Of a DNA stretch of 19,103 nucleotides, positions 7,836-15,151 are shown one piece after another. The DNA is from Sutterella sp. (GTDB lineage Bacteria; Pseudomonadota; Gammaproteobacteria; Burkholderiales; Burkholderiaceae_F), in the NCBI GenBank assembly GCA_020025915.1, contig JAHHRH010000027.1, forward strand, positions 1 to 19,103, given 5' to 3'. Positions within the stretch are counted from its first letter, which is position 1. Every line of letters begins with the position of its first letter. A program made the position numbers and the translations under genes. The notes beneath the pieces were generated by a model. The model made no database searches. It was given only the letters and a program-made list of their open reading frames with translations, and was not told the DNA's origin.

Positions 7836-8504
7836 CTACGCTAACTTACTTTCTAGGAAGCCCTTTGCAATAAGGAAGTGCTTCACAAACGCAGAATATT
7901 CTTTATCAGGGGCACACTCTTTTTTAAGTTCGGTTGCCAAAACATCCTTAATTGTTGGATTTGTTGCTTGCTCCCACGAAAAAAGCAATTTGTTGATTGA
8001 TTGCAATCTTTCATTTCTTCGTTCAACCAATTCAGTTCTATTTAGTTCTAATGTGTTTTCTGTTACAAAACCGCGTGAGTTGTTATATTTTGCTGAAATG
8101 ACTGTGCCGAGAAAAATGAAATAATCATTTGGATCATCTATATATGGATTTATTAAAGGGTTCTCTTGGCAGTAATAATCTTTTTTGCAAGTGCGATTAC
8201 ATATTTCACAGGCTAAGGTTAGATTGTTCCAATCGACATATAAATCTGGTCTGGCTGTCTTCTTTTTTGGGAGGATATGTTCAATGTCTCCAAATGCAAT
8301 ATGTTTAATTTTACTTTCGCAATAAGCGCATTTTCCAGCAGTTTCTTCTTCTAAGGCAGCCTTTATTTCAGGATGATTGTATCTATGCGCTATAGTATCA
8401 CTTGGTTTTTGGTTTGCATTAAGGCAGTCTAGATATTCCTTAGTCCATTGATTAGCATTATCTACTAAAACTTGTGGTTTTTTTGATTTAGATAGTTTAA
8501 TCAT
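7836..8504 (-). CDS. ptuB: Septu-type HNH endonuclease PtuB
   Basis: This 222-residue protein is a zinc-supported HNH nuclease of the type paired with PtuA in Septu and in retron Ec78-like anti-phage systems. Two Cys pairs (C59-x2-C62 in KCAYCE, C99-x2-C102 in LACEICN) frame the nuclease core DIEHILPK (73-80, with D73 and H76), WNNLTLAC (92-99) and N103. The NPLINPYIDDP block (115-125) that follows is also typical of this nuclease family. In known systems the nuclease is held by the ATPase partner and degrades nucleic acid on phage infection. The start overlaps the ptuA stop by 8 bases and AAGGA lies just upstream, so the two are translationally coupled. It is A+T-rich relative to flanking genes. 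No reverse transcriptase is nearby, so this is plain Septu and not a retron. Confidence 0.78.
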   Translation of the reverse strand: MIKLSKSKKPQVLVDNANQWTKEYLDCLNANQKPSDTIAHRYNHPEIKAALEEETAGKCAYCESKIKHIAFGDIEHILPKKKTARPDLYVDWNNLTLACEICNRTCKKDYYCQENPLINPYIDDPNDYFIFLGTVISAKYNNSRGFVTENTLELNRTELVERRNERLQSINKLLFSWEQATNPTIKDVLATELKKECAPDKEYSAFVKHFLIAKGFLESKLA

Positions 8505-9765
8505 TTACTTTTTCCTTTGCTATCTGAGAAATTGCATCAGGAATGAAATCGCCTAGTCCGATTTCTTCCATTTCTCGCCTCATGTTATCCATGTTTTCTT
8601 GAGTGAAATCTTTGGACAAAAATCTTTTAATTGTATCTTTTAAATGTTCTTCTGCCCAGAACGGAATGGAGGTATCTATCCCCAAAACTTCTCGCAAAAT
8701 AGCATTAGAGGTACCTGCTCTATTGACATAATCTAATTTTGTGGAAAATACATTATTTGATTCATTATACTTTAGGACATATACATTAGAATCTCTTACA
8801 GCGCTAATCATAAAAGGATTATGTGTTGCAATAATAAACTGCACTTTTGGAAAAGCTTTAATAAGATTACATAAAAAGTTCTTTTGTAGCTCTGGATGCA
8901 AGTGATTCTCAGGTTCGTCGATTATAGCTACAAAAGATTCAGATACATCTTCGAACATATAAAGCTGCCATGTGATGTCAATTATTGAAGAAATGCCGCC
9001 AGAAGCCGCATCTATTGGGAAATTTCCTGTTTTTGTGCACAGCATTACTTCTGGAACAAACACCGAAATCTTTTCAAATCCCAATTTAGGTGGTAAAACG
9101 ATTTTAAGTATATCTATATAACCTTCAAATATTTTTCGAGCGTTATCATTGGGTGTGACTGATTGATTTCCGTACCCAAATATTGCAAGTGAGGCTAAGG
9201 TTTCTTTTATGATGGCCGTCGCCGATAACTCATTGGAATTACGATATGTATCAAAGACAAATGATTCATTAAACTCATTATATTTTTGATATATTTGCTC
9301 TCGAGTCGCTGCCGCTGTAGGTATTGTTCTTACTGCTCGATAAGGAAAGCTGGGTCGATGTGAACTTACATAAACTCCTTTTTCTGTCTTTCCACCAGTT
9401 ATTTCGATACTATATGTACCATTGTTAATATCGTCAGGAAGAACCAGGTCACCAATTGTTCCATCGGAAAACTCTATCTCTCCCAATTTGTTTCTAATTG
9501 GTGGAGTGTCATTTCTATGTGTATATTTTATGAATAACTTTTTTTTAAGTTCTTTAAGACTATTAAAGTATTTGGAGATGCCATTTTCATCTTTCTCATA
9601 TGAACTGACAAACTTAGGATTCCATCCAGTACTTTTTGAAAGTAAATTTAATATTGTTGTCTTCCCAGCTCCGTTAGCGCCTGTTAATACTGTCAGATGA
9701 TCATGAAAGACAATGTCAATATCAGAAAATTGGCGCCATTCTTTAATATTTAATCTTTTAAACAT
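8497..9765 (-). CDS. ptuA: Septu-type AAA/ABC ATPase PtuA
   Basis: This 422-residue ATPase belongs to the SMC/RecF-like group found in defence systems. Walker A is GANGAGKT (29-36). A shortened signature AASGGISS (253-260) precedes Walker B VAIIDEPENHLHP (279-291), and the histidine switch is IATHNPF (312-318). Between Walker A and the signature there is a long variable insert instead of a coiled coil. The C-terminal 100 residues after the ATPase core have no recognisable TOPRIM motif, which argues against OLD-family nucleases. Followed immediately by an HNH gene, the pair fits PtuA-PtuB, where PtuA forms the nucleotide-sensing scaffold. The gene is clearly A+T-richer than trmJ or the exporters, which suggests transfer. 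No strong ribosome-binding site precedes the ATG. A generic RloA/AAA_15 ATPase is the alternative name. Confidence 0.75.
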   Translation of the reverse strand: MFKRLNIKEWRQFSDIDIVFHDHLTVLTGANGAGKTTILNLLSKSTGWNPKFVSSYEKDENGISKYFNSLKELKKKLFIKYTHRNDTPPIRNKLGEIEFSDGTIGDLVLPDDINNGTYSIEITGGKTEKGVYVSSHRPSFPYRAVRTIPTAAATREQIYQKYNEFNESFVFDTYRNSNELSATAIIKETLASLAIFGYGNQSVTPNDNARKIFEGYIDILKIVLPPKLGFEKISVFVPEVMLCTKTGNFPIDAASGGISSIIDITWQLYMFEDVSESFVAIIDEPENHLHPELQKNFLCNLIKAFPKVQFIIATHNPFMISAVRDSNVYVLKYNESNNVFSTKLDYVNRAGTSNAILREVLGIDTSIPFWAEEHLKDTIKRFLSKDFTQENMDNMRREMEEIGLGDFIPDAISQIAKEKVND

Positions 9766-10033
9766 AAGTGTTACTCATTAAATCACAATAGGATTTCAAT
9801 TAGTTGCTTATATTACAATTTTTGATTCTTTGCTTCGGCTGATTCATGATTAATTCCTTTTTCCTTCAAGCTTTTCATTGGGTGGGGCTGGACAAATCAA
9901 TCCAGTGTCATTTTTATGTAACATACCTTTGATTCGAAGGTATGTTTCCTACACAATTCTATATTCCTCCAATCACCTCCTGTGTCAAGCGACACTCGTG
10001 TTAACCCCATTAGGAGGTGCGGACAAAAACAGC
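9766..10033. other. hairpin-rich region upstream of ptuA
   Basis: There is no gene here. Three inverted repeats stand out. AACATACCTT (9920-9929) and AAGGTATGTT (9937-9946) form a perfect 10-bp stem with a 7-base loop. CACCTCCT (9974-9981) pairs with AGGAGGTG (10012-10019) and encloses GTGTC/GACAC (9982-9986 with 9991-9995), directly stacked on it. CTGGA/TCCAG lies at 9888-9892 and 9901-9905. None is followed by a T-run in either direction. The region must contain the ptuA promoter, but I see no convincing -35/-10 pair. It could hold operator sites, a structured leader, or the end of a lost mobile element. Confidence 0.5.
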
Positions 10034-10168
10034 CGATGATTGCACCCTGGTTGCATCAAGTAGATGATTAATCATGAGTCTGAACAAGACCTCAATTTCA
10101 TTGCGTATCCTAAATTTACGGAATAATTCATCCAAGCTTTGCGTGGTGTTACTCACACAAGTAAAGAA
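10019..10168 (-). pseudogene. relic of a second IS1634-family transposase
   Basis: The minus strand reads without a break through FFTCVSNTTQSLDELFRK, FRIRNEIEVLFRLM and INHLLDATRVQSS. This aligns over 45 residues, with about 21 identities and no gaps, to the YFAFVSNAKAELEESLDIYK...LRTTRVHSS stretch of the IS1634 transposase at 5939-7625, including the R-(3)-E signature. It is too different to be a recent copy of that element, so it comes from another member of the family. It is cut at both ends; its upstream end abuts the exporter terminator at 10171. Confidence 0.75.
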
Positions 10169-10170
10169 TC

Positions 10171-10209
10171 AAACGGCCTCAAGTCGAACTGTTCGTCATG
10201 AGGCCGTTT
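10171..10209. terminator. terminator after the ABC exporter operon (right copy)
   Basis: AAACGGCCTCA (10171-10181) and TGAGGCCGTTT (10199-10209) form an 11-bp stem. It begins 19 bases past the exporter stop on the minus strand and is followed there by a weak T-rich stretch. The arms and part of the loop resemble the trmJ-side terminator at 5847-5882. Confidence 0.75.
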
Positions 10210-10227
10210 GTTGTCTGGCGCGTGTAA

Positions 10228-11976
10228 TTAAGGTTCAATCACTGGTTGCGCTTGCAGTCGAGAGAGACGCGCGTATACACCGTCTTTTTCGATAAGTGCT
10301 TGATGTGTGCCATGTTCAACGAGTTTCCCTTGAACAAGGACAGCGATCGTATCCACGTTTTCAATGGTTGAGAAGCGATGGGCAACCGTCAAGCACGTGC
10401 GGTTTTGGCAAAGCTTCTCGAGCGACTCAGTAATCGCTTTTTCGGTTTTACTGTCTAAAGCACTCGTCGCTTCGTCAAGAATCAAAATCGGTGCGTTCTT
10501 CAAAAAGGCACGTGCAATCGAAAGACGTTGCTTTTGACCACCCGAGAGTAGTCCACCGCCTTCGCCAACTTTGGTGTCTAACCCATTGGGGAGACTTGCA
10601 ATGAAGTCTGTCAACGCAGCGTGCTTGACGGCTTCTTCGATCGCTTCGTCCGACACGTCTTTAAGACCGTAGGTCAAGTTATGACGAATCGTGTCGTCAA
10701 AGAGCACTACGTCCTGCGTCACAAAAGAAATCTGTTGACGAAGGTTTTCTAAAGTGAGCTCGCGAATGTCTACGCCATCCAATGTGATTCGACCCGACGT
10801 GAGTTCCAAGAAGCGAGGCAAAAGGTTGACGAGCGACGTTTTGCCTGAACCTGACGGACCGACGATCGCTAAATGTTCGCCAGCTTTAATCGTGAGATTG
10901 ATGTCGGTGAGGGCATCGTTGGGTTGATCGGGATAGCGTAAGCCAACATGTTCAAACGTAAGGTTGCCTTTGACATTCTCAAGCACGGTTTTGCCTTCAT
11001 CACGTTCGACTTCAGCGTCGAGCGTATCAAAGATGCTCTTGGCGGCAACCGAAATGCTCGCAAACGTACCGTTGAGTCCGGAGAGATGCTGAATCGGCGC
11101 TTTGATCAACAAAAGGGCGGACAAGAATGTGATGAATTCACCAATCGTCAATAAGCCTTTTTGGGCTTGAAATAGGGCCACACCAACCACGCACGCAATT
11201 GCCACCATGGTGAGCAATTGCGTAATCGGTGTGGTGATACTTTGCATCTTGATGAGCTTCAACGATAAGCGTCGAATGTTCATGTTGACCGAAGCAAAAC
11301 GCTTTTCTTCAAAGTCATAGGTGTTACTGACTTTGATGAGGCGTTCAGCTTCATACGATTCTTGAACGCGAGAGAGCATACTGCCGAGCGTTTCTTGGCT
11401 TTCTGCAACGATACGACGGACGCGTCGAGAGATGGTGCGTAGTGTCAAGGCAAGTCCTGGGATGATCACAAACGTGACTAACGTGAGCTTCCAGTCGTGC
11501 CAGAAGAGTACGCCAAGGAGCGCCAAGACTTGAACGGAGTCACGGACCAAAACCACAAAGGACTGCACAGCGCCCGACAAGGCCATGGTCGCTTCATTCA
11601 CGAACTTAGAACAAATGCGCCCCGACGTATTGGCCTGATATTCTTTTTCAGGCCAATGAAGGATACGTTCAAACATTTTGGTACGTAACGTGACAAGCAC
11701 AGCTTGACTCACCTGCGACATCATGTAGGTACTCATGACCGTGCTGATCGCAAAGCCTAAGGTCACACCGATCAAAGCTAACGGTGCGCCGTATATTACC
11801 CATTCTTCTTGGTTATAAAAGCCCGCGTCTGTGATTTTGCCTAGTAGTGTTGCCGTAATGGACGACATGCTGGCCGAACAAAGCAAAAAGACGCAAGCAA
11901 TCAACAGCTTCCACTTGTGTGGCAAAAAGTGACGGTAAAGTCGCCGAAGATCGGCATCGATATGACGGAAGATCAT
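10228..11976 (-). CDS. MsbA-like ABC exporter, second gene of pair
   Basis: This 582-residue half-transporter has an N-terminal six-helix exporter domain (about residues 15-310) fused to an ATPase domain (about 335-578). The ATPase has Walker A GPSGSGKT (373-380), Q-loop Q421, signature LSGGQ (477-481), Walker B ILILDE (497-502) and switch His533, all intact. The overall pattern, including the IKAPIQHLSGLNGTFASISVA loop before the ATPase, is that of the MsbA/LipidA-exporter family, which flips lipid A core or other lipids across the inner membrane. Its ATG overlaps the stop of the preceding gene (ATGA) with a strong GGAGG just before, so the two are co-translated. Substrate is inferred from family only. 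Its last 24 codons have a displaced homologue at 7761-7832. Confidence 0.85.
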   Translation of the reverse strand: MIFRHIDADLRRLYRHFLPHKWKLLIACVFLLCSASMSSITATLLGKITDAGFYNQEEWVIYGAPLALIGVTLGFAISTVMSTYMMSQVSQAVLVTLRTKMFERILHWPEKEYQANTSGRICSKFVNEATMALSGAVQSFVVLVRDSVQVLALLGVLFWHDWKLTLVTFVIIPGLALTLRTISRRVRRIVAESQETLGSMLSRVQESYEAERLIKVSNTYDFEEKRFASVNMNIRRLSLKLIKMQSITTPITQLLTMVAIACVVGVALFQAQKGLLTIGEFITFLSALLLIKAPIQHLSGLNGTFASISVAAKSIFDTLDAEVERDEGKTVLENVKGNLTFEHVGLRYPDQPNDALTDINLTIKAGEHLAIVGPSGSGKTSLVNLLPRFLELTSGRITLDGVDIRELTLENLRQQISFVTQDVVLFDDTIRHNLTYGLKDVSDEAIEEAVKHAALTDFIASLPNGLDTKVGEGGGLLSGGQKQRLSIARAFLKNAPILILDEATSALDSKTEKAITESLEKLCQNRTCLTVAHRFSTIENVDTIAVLVQGKLVEHGTHQALIEKDGVYARLSRLQAQPVIEP

Positions 11977-13757
11977 TGTGCCTCCTTCGGTTGGTTGTCG
12001 TGACTATGGATGGCCTGAAGACGGACGAGTTCTGCGTAAAGACCAGGCTTAGCTAAGAGGTCTTCACGTGTGCCCATTTCTTGAACTTTGCCATCGGCCA
12101 TGGCCACAATCGTGGTGGCATTTTCGATGGTCGATAGACGATGTGCCACGATAAAGGTAGTGCGTCCTGCCATCAAACGTGCGAGCGCATCCTTGATCTT
12201 TGCTTCGCTTTCACTATCAAGGGCACTGGTGGCTTCGTCCAAAATCAAGATAGGTGCATTTTTGAGTAACGCACGGGCAATCGAAATGCGCTGCTTTTGG
12301 CCACCTGATAAACGGCCGCCTGCTTCACCTACAGGTGTGTCTAATCCTTGCGGTAGGGACGCAATAAAATCGGTCAATGCGGCGGCTTCAATAGCGTGTC
12401 CAATCTCAGCATCTGTTGCATCCGGTGTGCCATAAATGATGTTGTCTCGAATGGTGCCATCAAAGAGAATCACGTCTTGTGTGACGACCGCGATATGACG
12501 GCGTAATGACTCAAGCGTCAAGGACGTAATGTCGTGACCATCAAGCAAGATCTTGCCTTTGGTTGGATTCCAAAAGCGTGGAATCATCTGAACGATCGAA
12601 CTTTTACCAGCCCCCGAAAGCCCCACAAAGGCGATCACGTCTCCTGGTTGGGCGTGTAGCGTCACGTCGTGAACAGCATCACGGTCTGTATCTGGGTAGC
12701 GTAAGGAGACATGATCAAAGACAAGCTCGCCGCGACACGTATTGAGCGTTTCAGTCCCTGTATCGTCTTCTTCTTTTTCGTCAATAGAAGCGAAGATACT
12801 TTCAGAAGCGAGGTTCATCATGACAAAGCCCGCATTCACGCCAGCGAGGTTTTTTAATGGTGGCATCAACAAAAGAAGCGCTGCCAAGAAGGTCACGAAG
12901 TCCCCTAAGGTCAAGATGCCGATATGTGATTGGTACATGGCAAAGCCTAAGACAATCGCTACGCCCACCATGAAGATAAATTGCGTGACTGGCGTACCTA
13001 ATGAGGTGACCTTCGTCATCTCAATCATCATGTTTTTGATGGCATTGTTGGTTTCTTCGAATCGAGTTGTCTCAAAATCATAAGCGTTTGAGATTTTGAC
13101 GAGTCGATGTCCATCATAGGTTTCACGAACGTTACCAAGGATGGTGCCAAAAGAGGCTTGGCACGAACTCATGACGGTGCGCATCTTGTTGGAAATATAG
13201 CGTAACAGATAAGCCACCATCGGACCAATCACGAGACTGACTAATGCAAGCATCCAGTTGTGCCATAGAAGGACAATCGTCAGTGAGAGGACTTGAAAGC
13301 TATCTCGCACTAAAATAATGACGGATTTACTGGCGTTTGATAGTGCAACGTTTGCCTCAAAAACGAACTTAGAAGCAATGGCACCAGAATTATTAGCTTG
13401 ATAGGTTGAGGTCGGCCAACGAATGAGCTTATGGTAAATCTGTGAACGTAAGGTCGCCATCACGGATTGACTCACGTTGCCTAACAGGTAGTTGCTCATA
13501 AACATGCTACCGCCATGAAGGATCGAAATCAGAATGAGTCCAATCGGCGCGGCAAAAATGATCCATGGGTCTTGTTCATAGAAGCCAAGATCGGTGAGCT
13601 TGCCTAAGAGAGTTGCAATCAGCCCTGAGGCAGAGCCTGCTGCGACCATGAAAAAAATGGCCAACGCAATCTTCCAGCGGTAAGCGGGTAGGTAGCCCAC
13701 TAATCGGCGCATGCTTGGTGAGATGCGAGATTTCAGTAAATCAATGAGAGAAGTCAT
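11973..13757 (-). CDS. MsbA-like ABC exporter, first gene of pair
   Basis: This 594-residue protein has the same architecture as its downstream neighbour: exporter membrane domain (about 20-325) and ATPase domain (about 345-585), with Walker A GLSGAGKSS (379-387), LSGGQ (483-487), Walker B ILILDE (503-508) and switch His539. The two proteins align along their whole length, for example LIATLLGKLTDLGFY against ITATLLGKITDAGFY, so they arose by tandem duplication. Both ATPase sites are complete, so neither looks like the degenerate half of a heterodimer; two homodimers or one heterodimer are both possible. GGAGAA precedes the ATG. One of the pair is probably the cell's lipid A flippase MsbA, but the sequence does not tell which. 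Confidence 0.85.
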   Translation of the reverse strand: MTSLIDLLKSRISPSMRRLVGYLPAYRWKIALAIFFMVAAGSASGLIATLLGKLTDLGFYEQDPWIIFAAPIGLILISILHGGSMFMSNYLLGNVSQSVMATLRSQIYHKLIRWPTSTYQANNSGAIASKFVFEANVALSNASKSVIILVRDSFQVLSLTIVLLWHNWMLALVSLVIGPMVAYLLRYISNKMRTVMSSCQASFGTILGNVRETYDGHRLVKISNAYDFETTRFEETNNAIKNMMIEMTKVTSLGTPVTQFIFMVGVAIVLGFAMYQSHIGILTLGDFVTFLAALLLLMPPLKNLAGVNAGFVMMNLASESIFASIDEKEEDDTGTETLNTCRGELVFDHVSLRYPDTDRDAVHDVTLHAQPGDVIAFVGLSGAGKSSIVQMIPRFWNPTKGKILLDGHDITSLTLESLRRHIAVVTQDVILFDGTIRDNIIYGTPDATDAEIGHAIEAAALTDFIASLPQGLDTPVGEAGGRLSGGQKQRISIARALLKNAPILILDEATSALDSESEAKIKDALARLMAGRTTFIVAHRLSTIENATTIVAMADGKVQEMGTREDLLAKPGLYAELVRLQAIHSHDNQPKEAQ

Positions 13758-14068
13758 TGGGCTTCTCCAAACCAGAAAAGTCTGGAAGATAACTGAGCTA
13801 CACCAGACTGAGGGTGAGTCCGAACAAACAAAAAGGACATAAGGGAACTAATCACAATAGGGTTCTAGACTTTTCGATGGGTAAGTGCAGAAGGAATTTA
13901 AGAATTGTAGGTAAAAACACGTGAACGCGAAAGTGTAAATGAAGAGAAGTTCCCTTAAAGGGGCATGACTATACCAAAAGGTGAGTGAATATTTCTGTCG
14001 TTTCTGCCAAAATACACTTTCACCAATCTAATCTTCATTTTGCTTTCTGATTTCAAACGAGATTTGTT
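13758..14068. other. divergent intergenic region, exporters and cysE
   Basis: These 311 bases lie between two genes that start in opposite directions, so they must hold both promoters. A TACAAT hexamer near 13905 on the minus strand could be the exporter -10 box, but no good -35 box sits at the right distance. A 9-bp inverted repeat, AAGGGAACT (13841-13849) and AGTTCCCTT (13948-13956), spans about 100 bases; its significance is unclear. No RNA gene or coding region is seen. Confidence 0.4.
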
Positions 14069-14836
14069 ATGTTCCAATACGCACGAGAATTAATTGCCAC
14101 GATCATGCAAAAGGACCCAGCTGCGCACTCGCGATGGGAGGTGATTTTTGCATATCCGGGTTTTCATGCGGTCATGATTCACCGTATGTCTCGTTGGTGT
14201 TGGATGCAAGGATGGCTGACGGCTGCACGCATTCTCTCTCATGCTGGTCGATTTTTAACGGGGATTGAAATTCATCCTGGTGCTAAGATTGGTCGTCGTG
14301 TCTTTATTGACCACGGCATGGGCGTTGTCATTGGTGAAACCGCAGAAGTAGGTGACGACTGTACGCTCTACCATGGCGTGACCTTAGGGGGGACGAGTTT
14401 GGCAGAAGGTACAAAGCGCCATCCGACTTTGGAGCCGAATGTCATTGTGGGGGCTGGTGCTAAGGTGCTCGGTGCTTTTACGGTTGGCGAAGGGGCTCGT
14501 ATTGGGTCAAACGCTGTTGTTGTGAAACCCGTGCCTGCCGGTGCAACGATTGTTGGTGTGCCAGGTCGTCAGGCGGGTGAACCGAAGCCCGATGAAGCCA
14601 CAAAGTTCGAAGCGTATGCTGTCGAAAAGACGGACGTTGACCCGTATTCAGTTGCCATTAAAGAATTGGTACGTGTCACACGTGAACAAAACGCCGTTAT
14701 TGAAAAGCTCAATGAACAGGTGGTTGCCTTAGGTGGTCAGGGGATTGAAGAATTACCCAAGATGAACTCTGAGGCGGTTGGGGTGTCAACACGTCGAGCA
14801 CGTCACCATTGCCAGCGTAAAAAGCCGCAAGAGTAA
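14069..14836 (+). CDS. cysE: serine O-acetyltransferase CysE
   Basis: This 255-residue enzyme transfers acetyl from acetyl-CoA to serine, the step that commits carbon to cysteine synthesis. It is the short bacterial form: a small helical N-terminus (1-62) and a left-handed beta-helix of hexapeptide repeats (about 65-165). The catalytic DHGMGVVIGET motif is at 81-91, YHGVTLGG at 101-108 and the closing VGVPGR at 162-167. About 88 residues follow the VPGR turn, longer than in Escherichia coli CysE. They include a predicted helix (KELVRVTREQNAVIEKLNEQ) and a very basic last 20 residues. The end lacks the terminal isoleucine that normally docks into cysteine synthase CysK. A weak GAG lies 7 bases before the ATG. 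It is a single-gene unit with its own terminator. Confidence 0.92.
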   Translation: MFQYARELIATIMQKDPAAHSRWEVIFAYPGFHAVMIHRMSRWCWMQGWLTAARILSHAGRFLTGIEIHPGAKIGRRVFIDHGMGVVIGETAEVGDDCTLYHGVTLGGTSLAEGTKRHPTLEPNVIVGAGAKVLGAFTVGEGARIGSNAVVVKPVPAGATIVGVPGRQAGEPKPDEATKFEAYAVEKTDVDPYSVAIKELVRVTREQNAVIEKLNEQVVALGGQGIEELPKMNSEAVGVSTRRARHHCQRKKPQE

Positions 14837-15151
14837 TTTCGCTAGATTTGTTTGAGCAATGAGGAGACTTTCGAAAGGAGGTCTCCTTTGCATTATTCGG
14901 AGATGGGCGATTTTCGGACACGTTAACGAGTGTTTCAAAAGTTTTGCTAAACGCAACGAAGCAAACAAAGCTTCGTTTTTCACATTTTCCCCTAAGTGTT
15001 TCGAAATAATTTTAATTGAGTAGCAAGAAAATTGGCGAAAGCGAGTTGGTTGTTTTCGTGAGTTCTCTTCCTATAGGCCATCCGTAAGGCGTGATGCCAT
15101 GAGATGTGTTGAATTGACAGCAGATAGTCAAAATTACGAAGGGGATTACCG
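14837..15151. other. intergenic region after cysE
   Basis: These 315 bases contain no gene. They hold a weak hairpin with AGGAGAC/GTCTCCT arms near 14860-14890, the cysE terminator at 14955-14980, and then about 170 bases leading to the acyltransferase. A TTGACA at 15114-15119 resembles a -35 box but has no matching -10 box at the proper distance. Confidence 0.4.
14955..14980 (+). terminator. cysE terminator
   Basis: AACGAAGC (14955-14962) and GCTTCGTT (14970-14977) form a perfect 8-bp stem with a 7-base loop, directly followed by a run of T. It lies about 120 bases past the cysE stop and is a standard factor-independent terminator. Confidence 0.8.

Noticed and set aside
7836..10168. A retron (reverse transcriptase with msr-msd RNA) feeding PtuAB
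   Set aside because: There is no reverse transcriptase frame on either strand, and the region upstream of ptuA is too short for one.
9781..13861. A 12-base word AATCACAATAGG shared upstream of ptuA and of the first exporter gene
   Set aside because: A few chance 12-base matches are expected in a window of this size, and the flanking bases do not agree.
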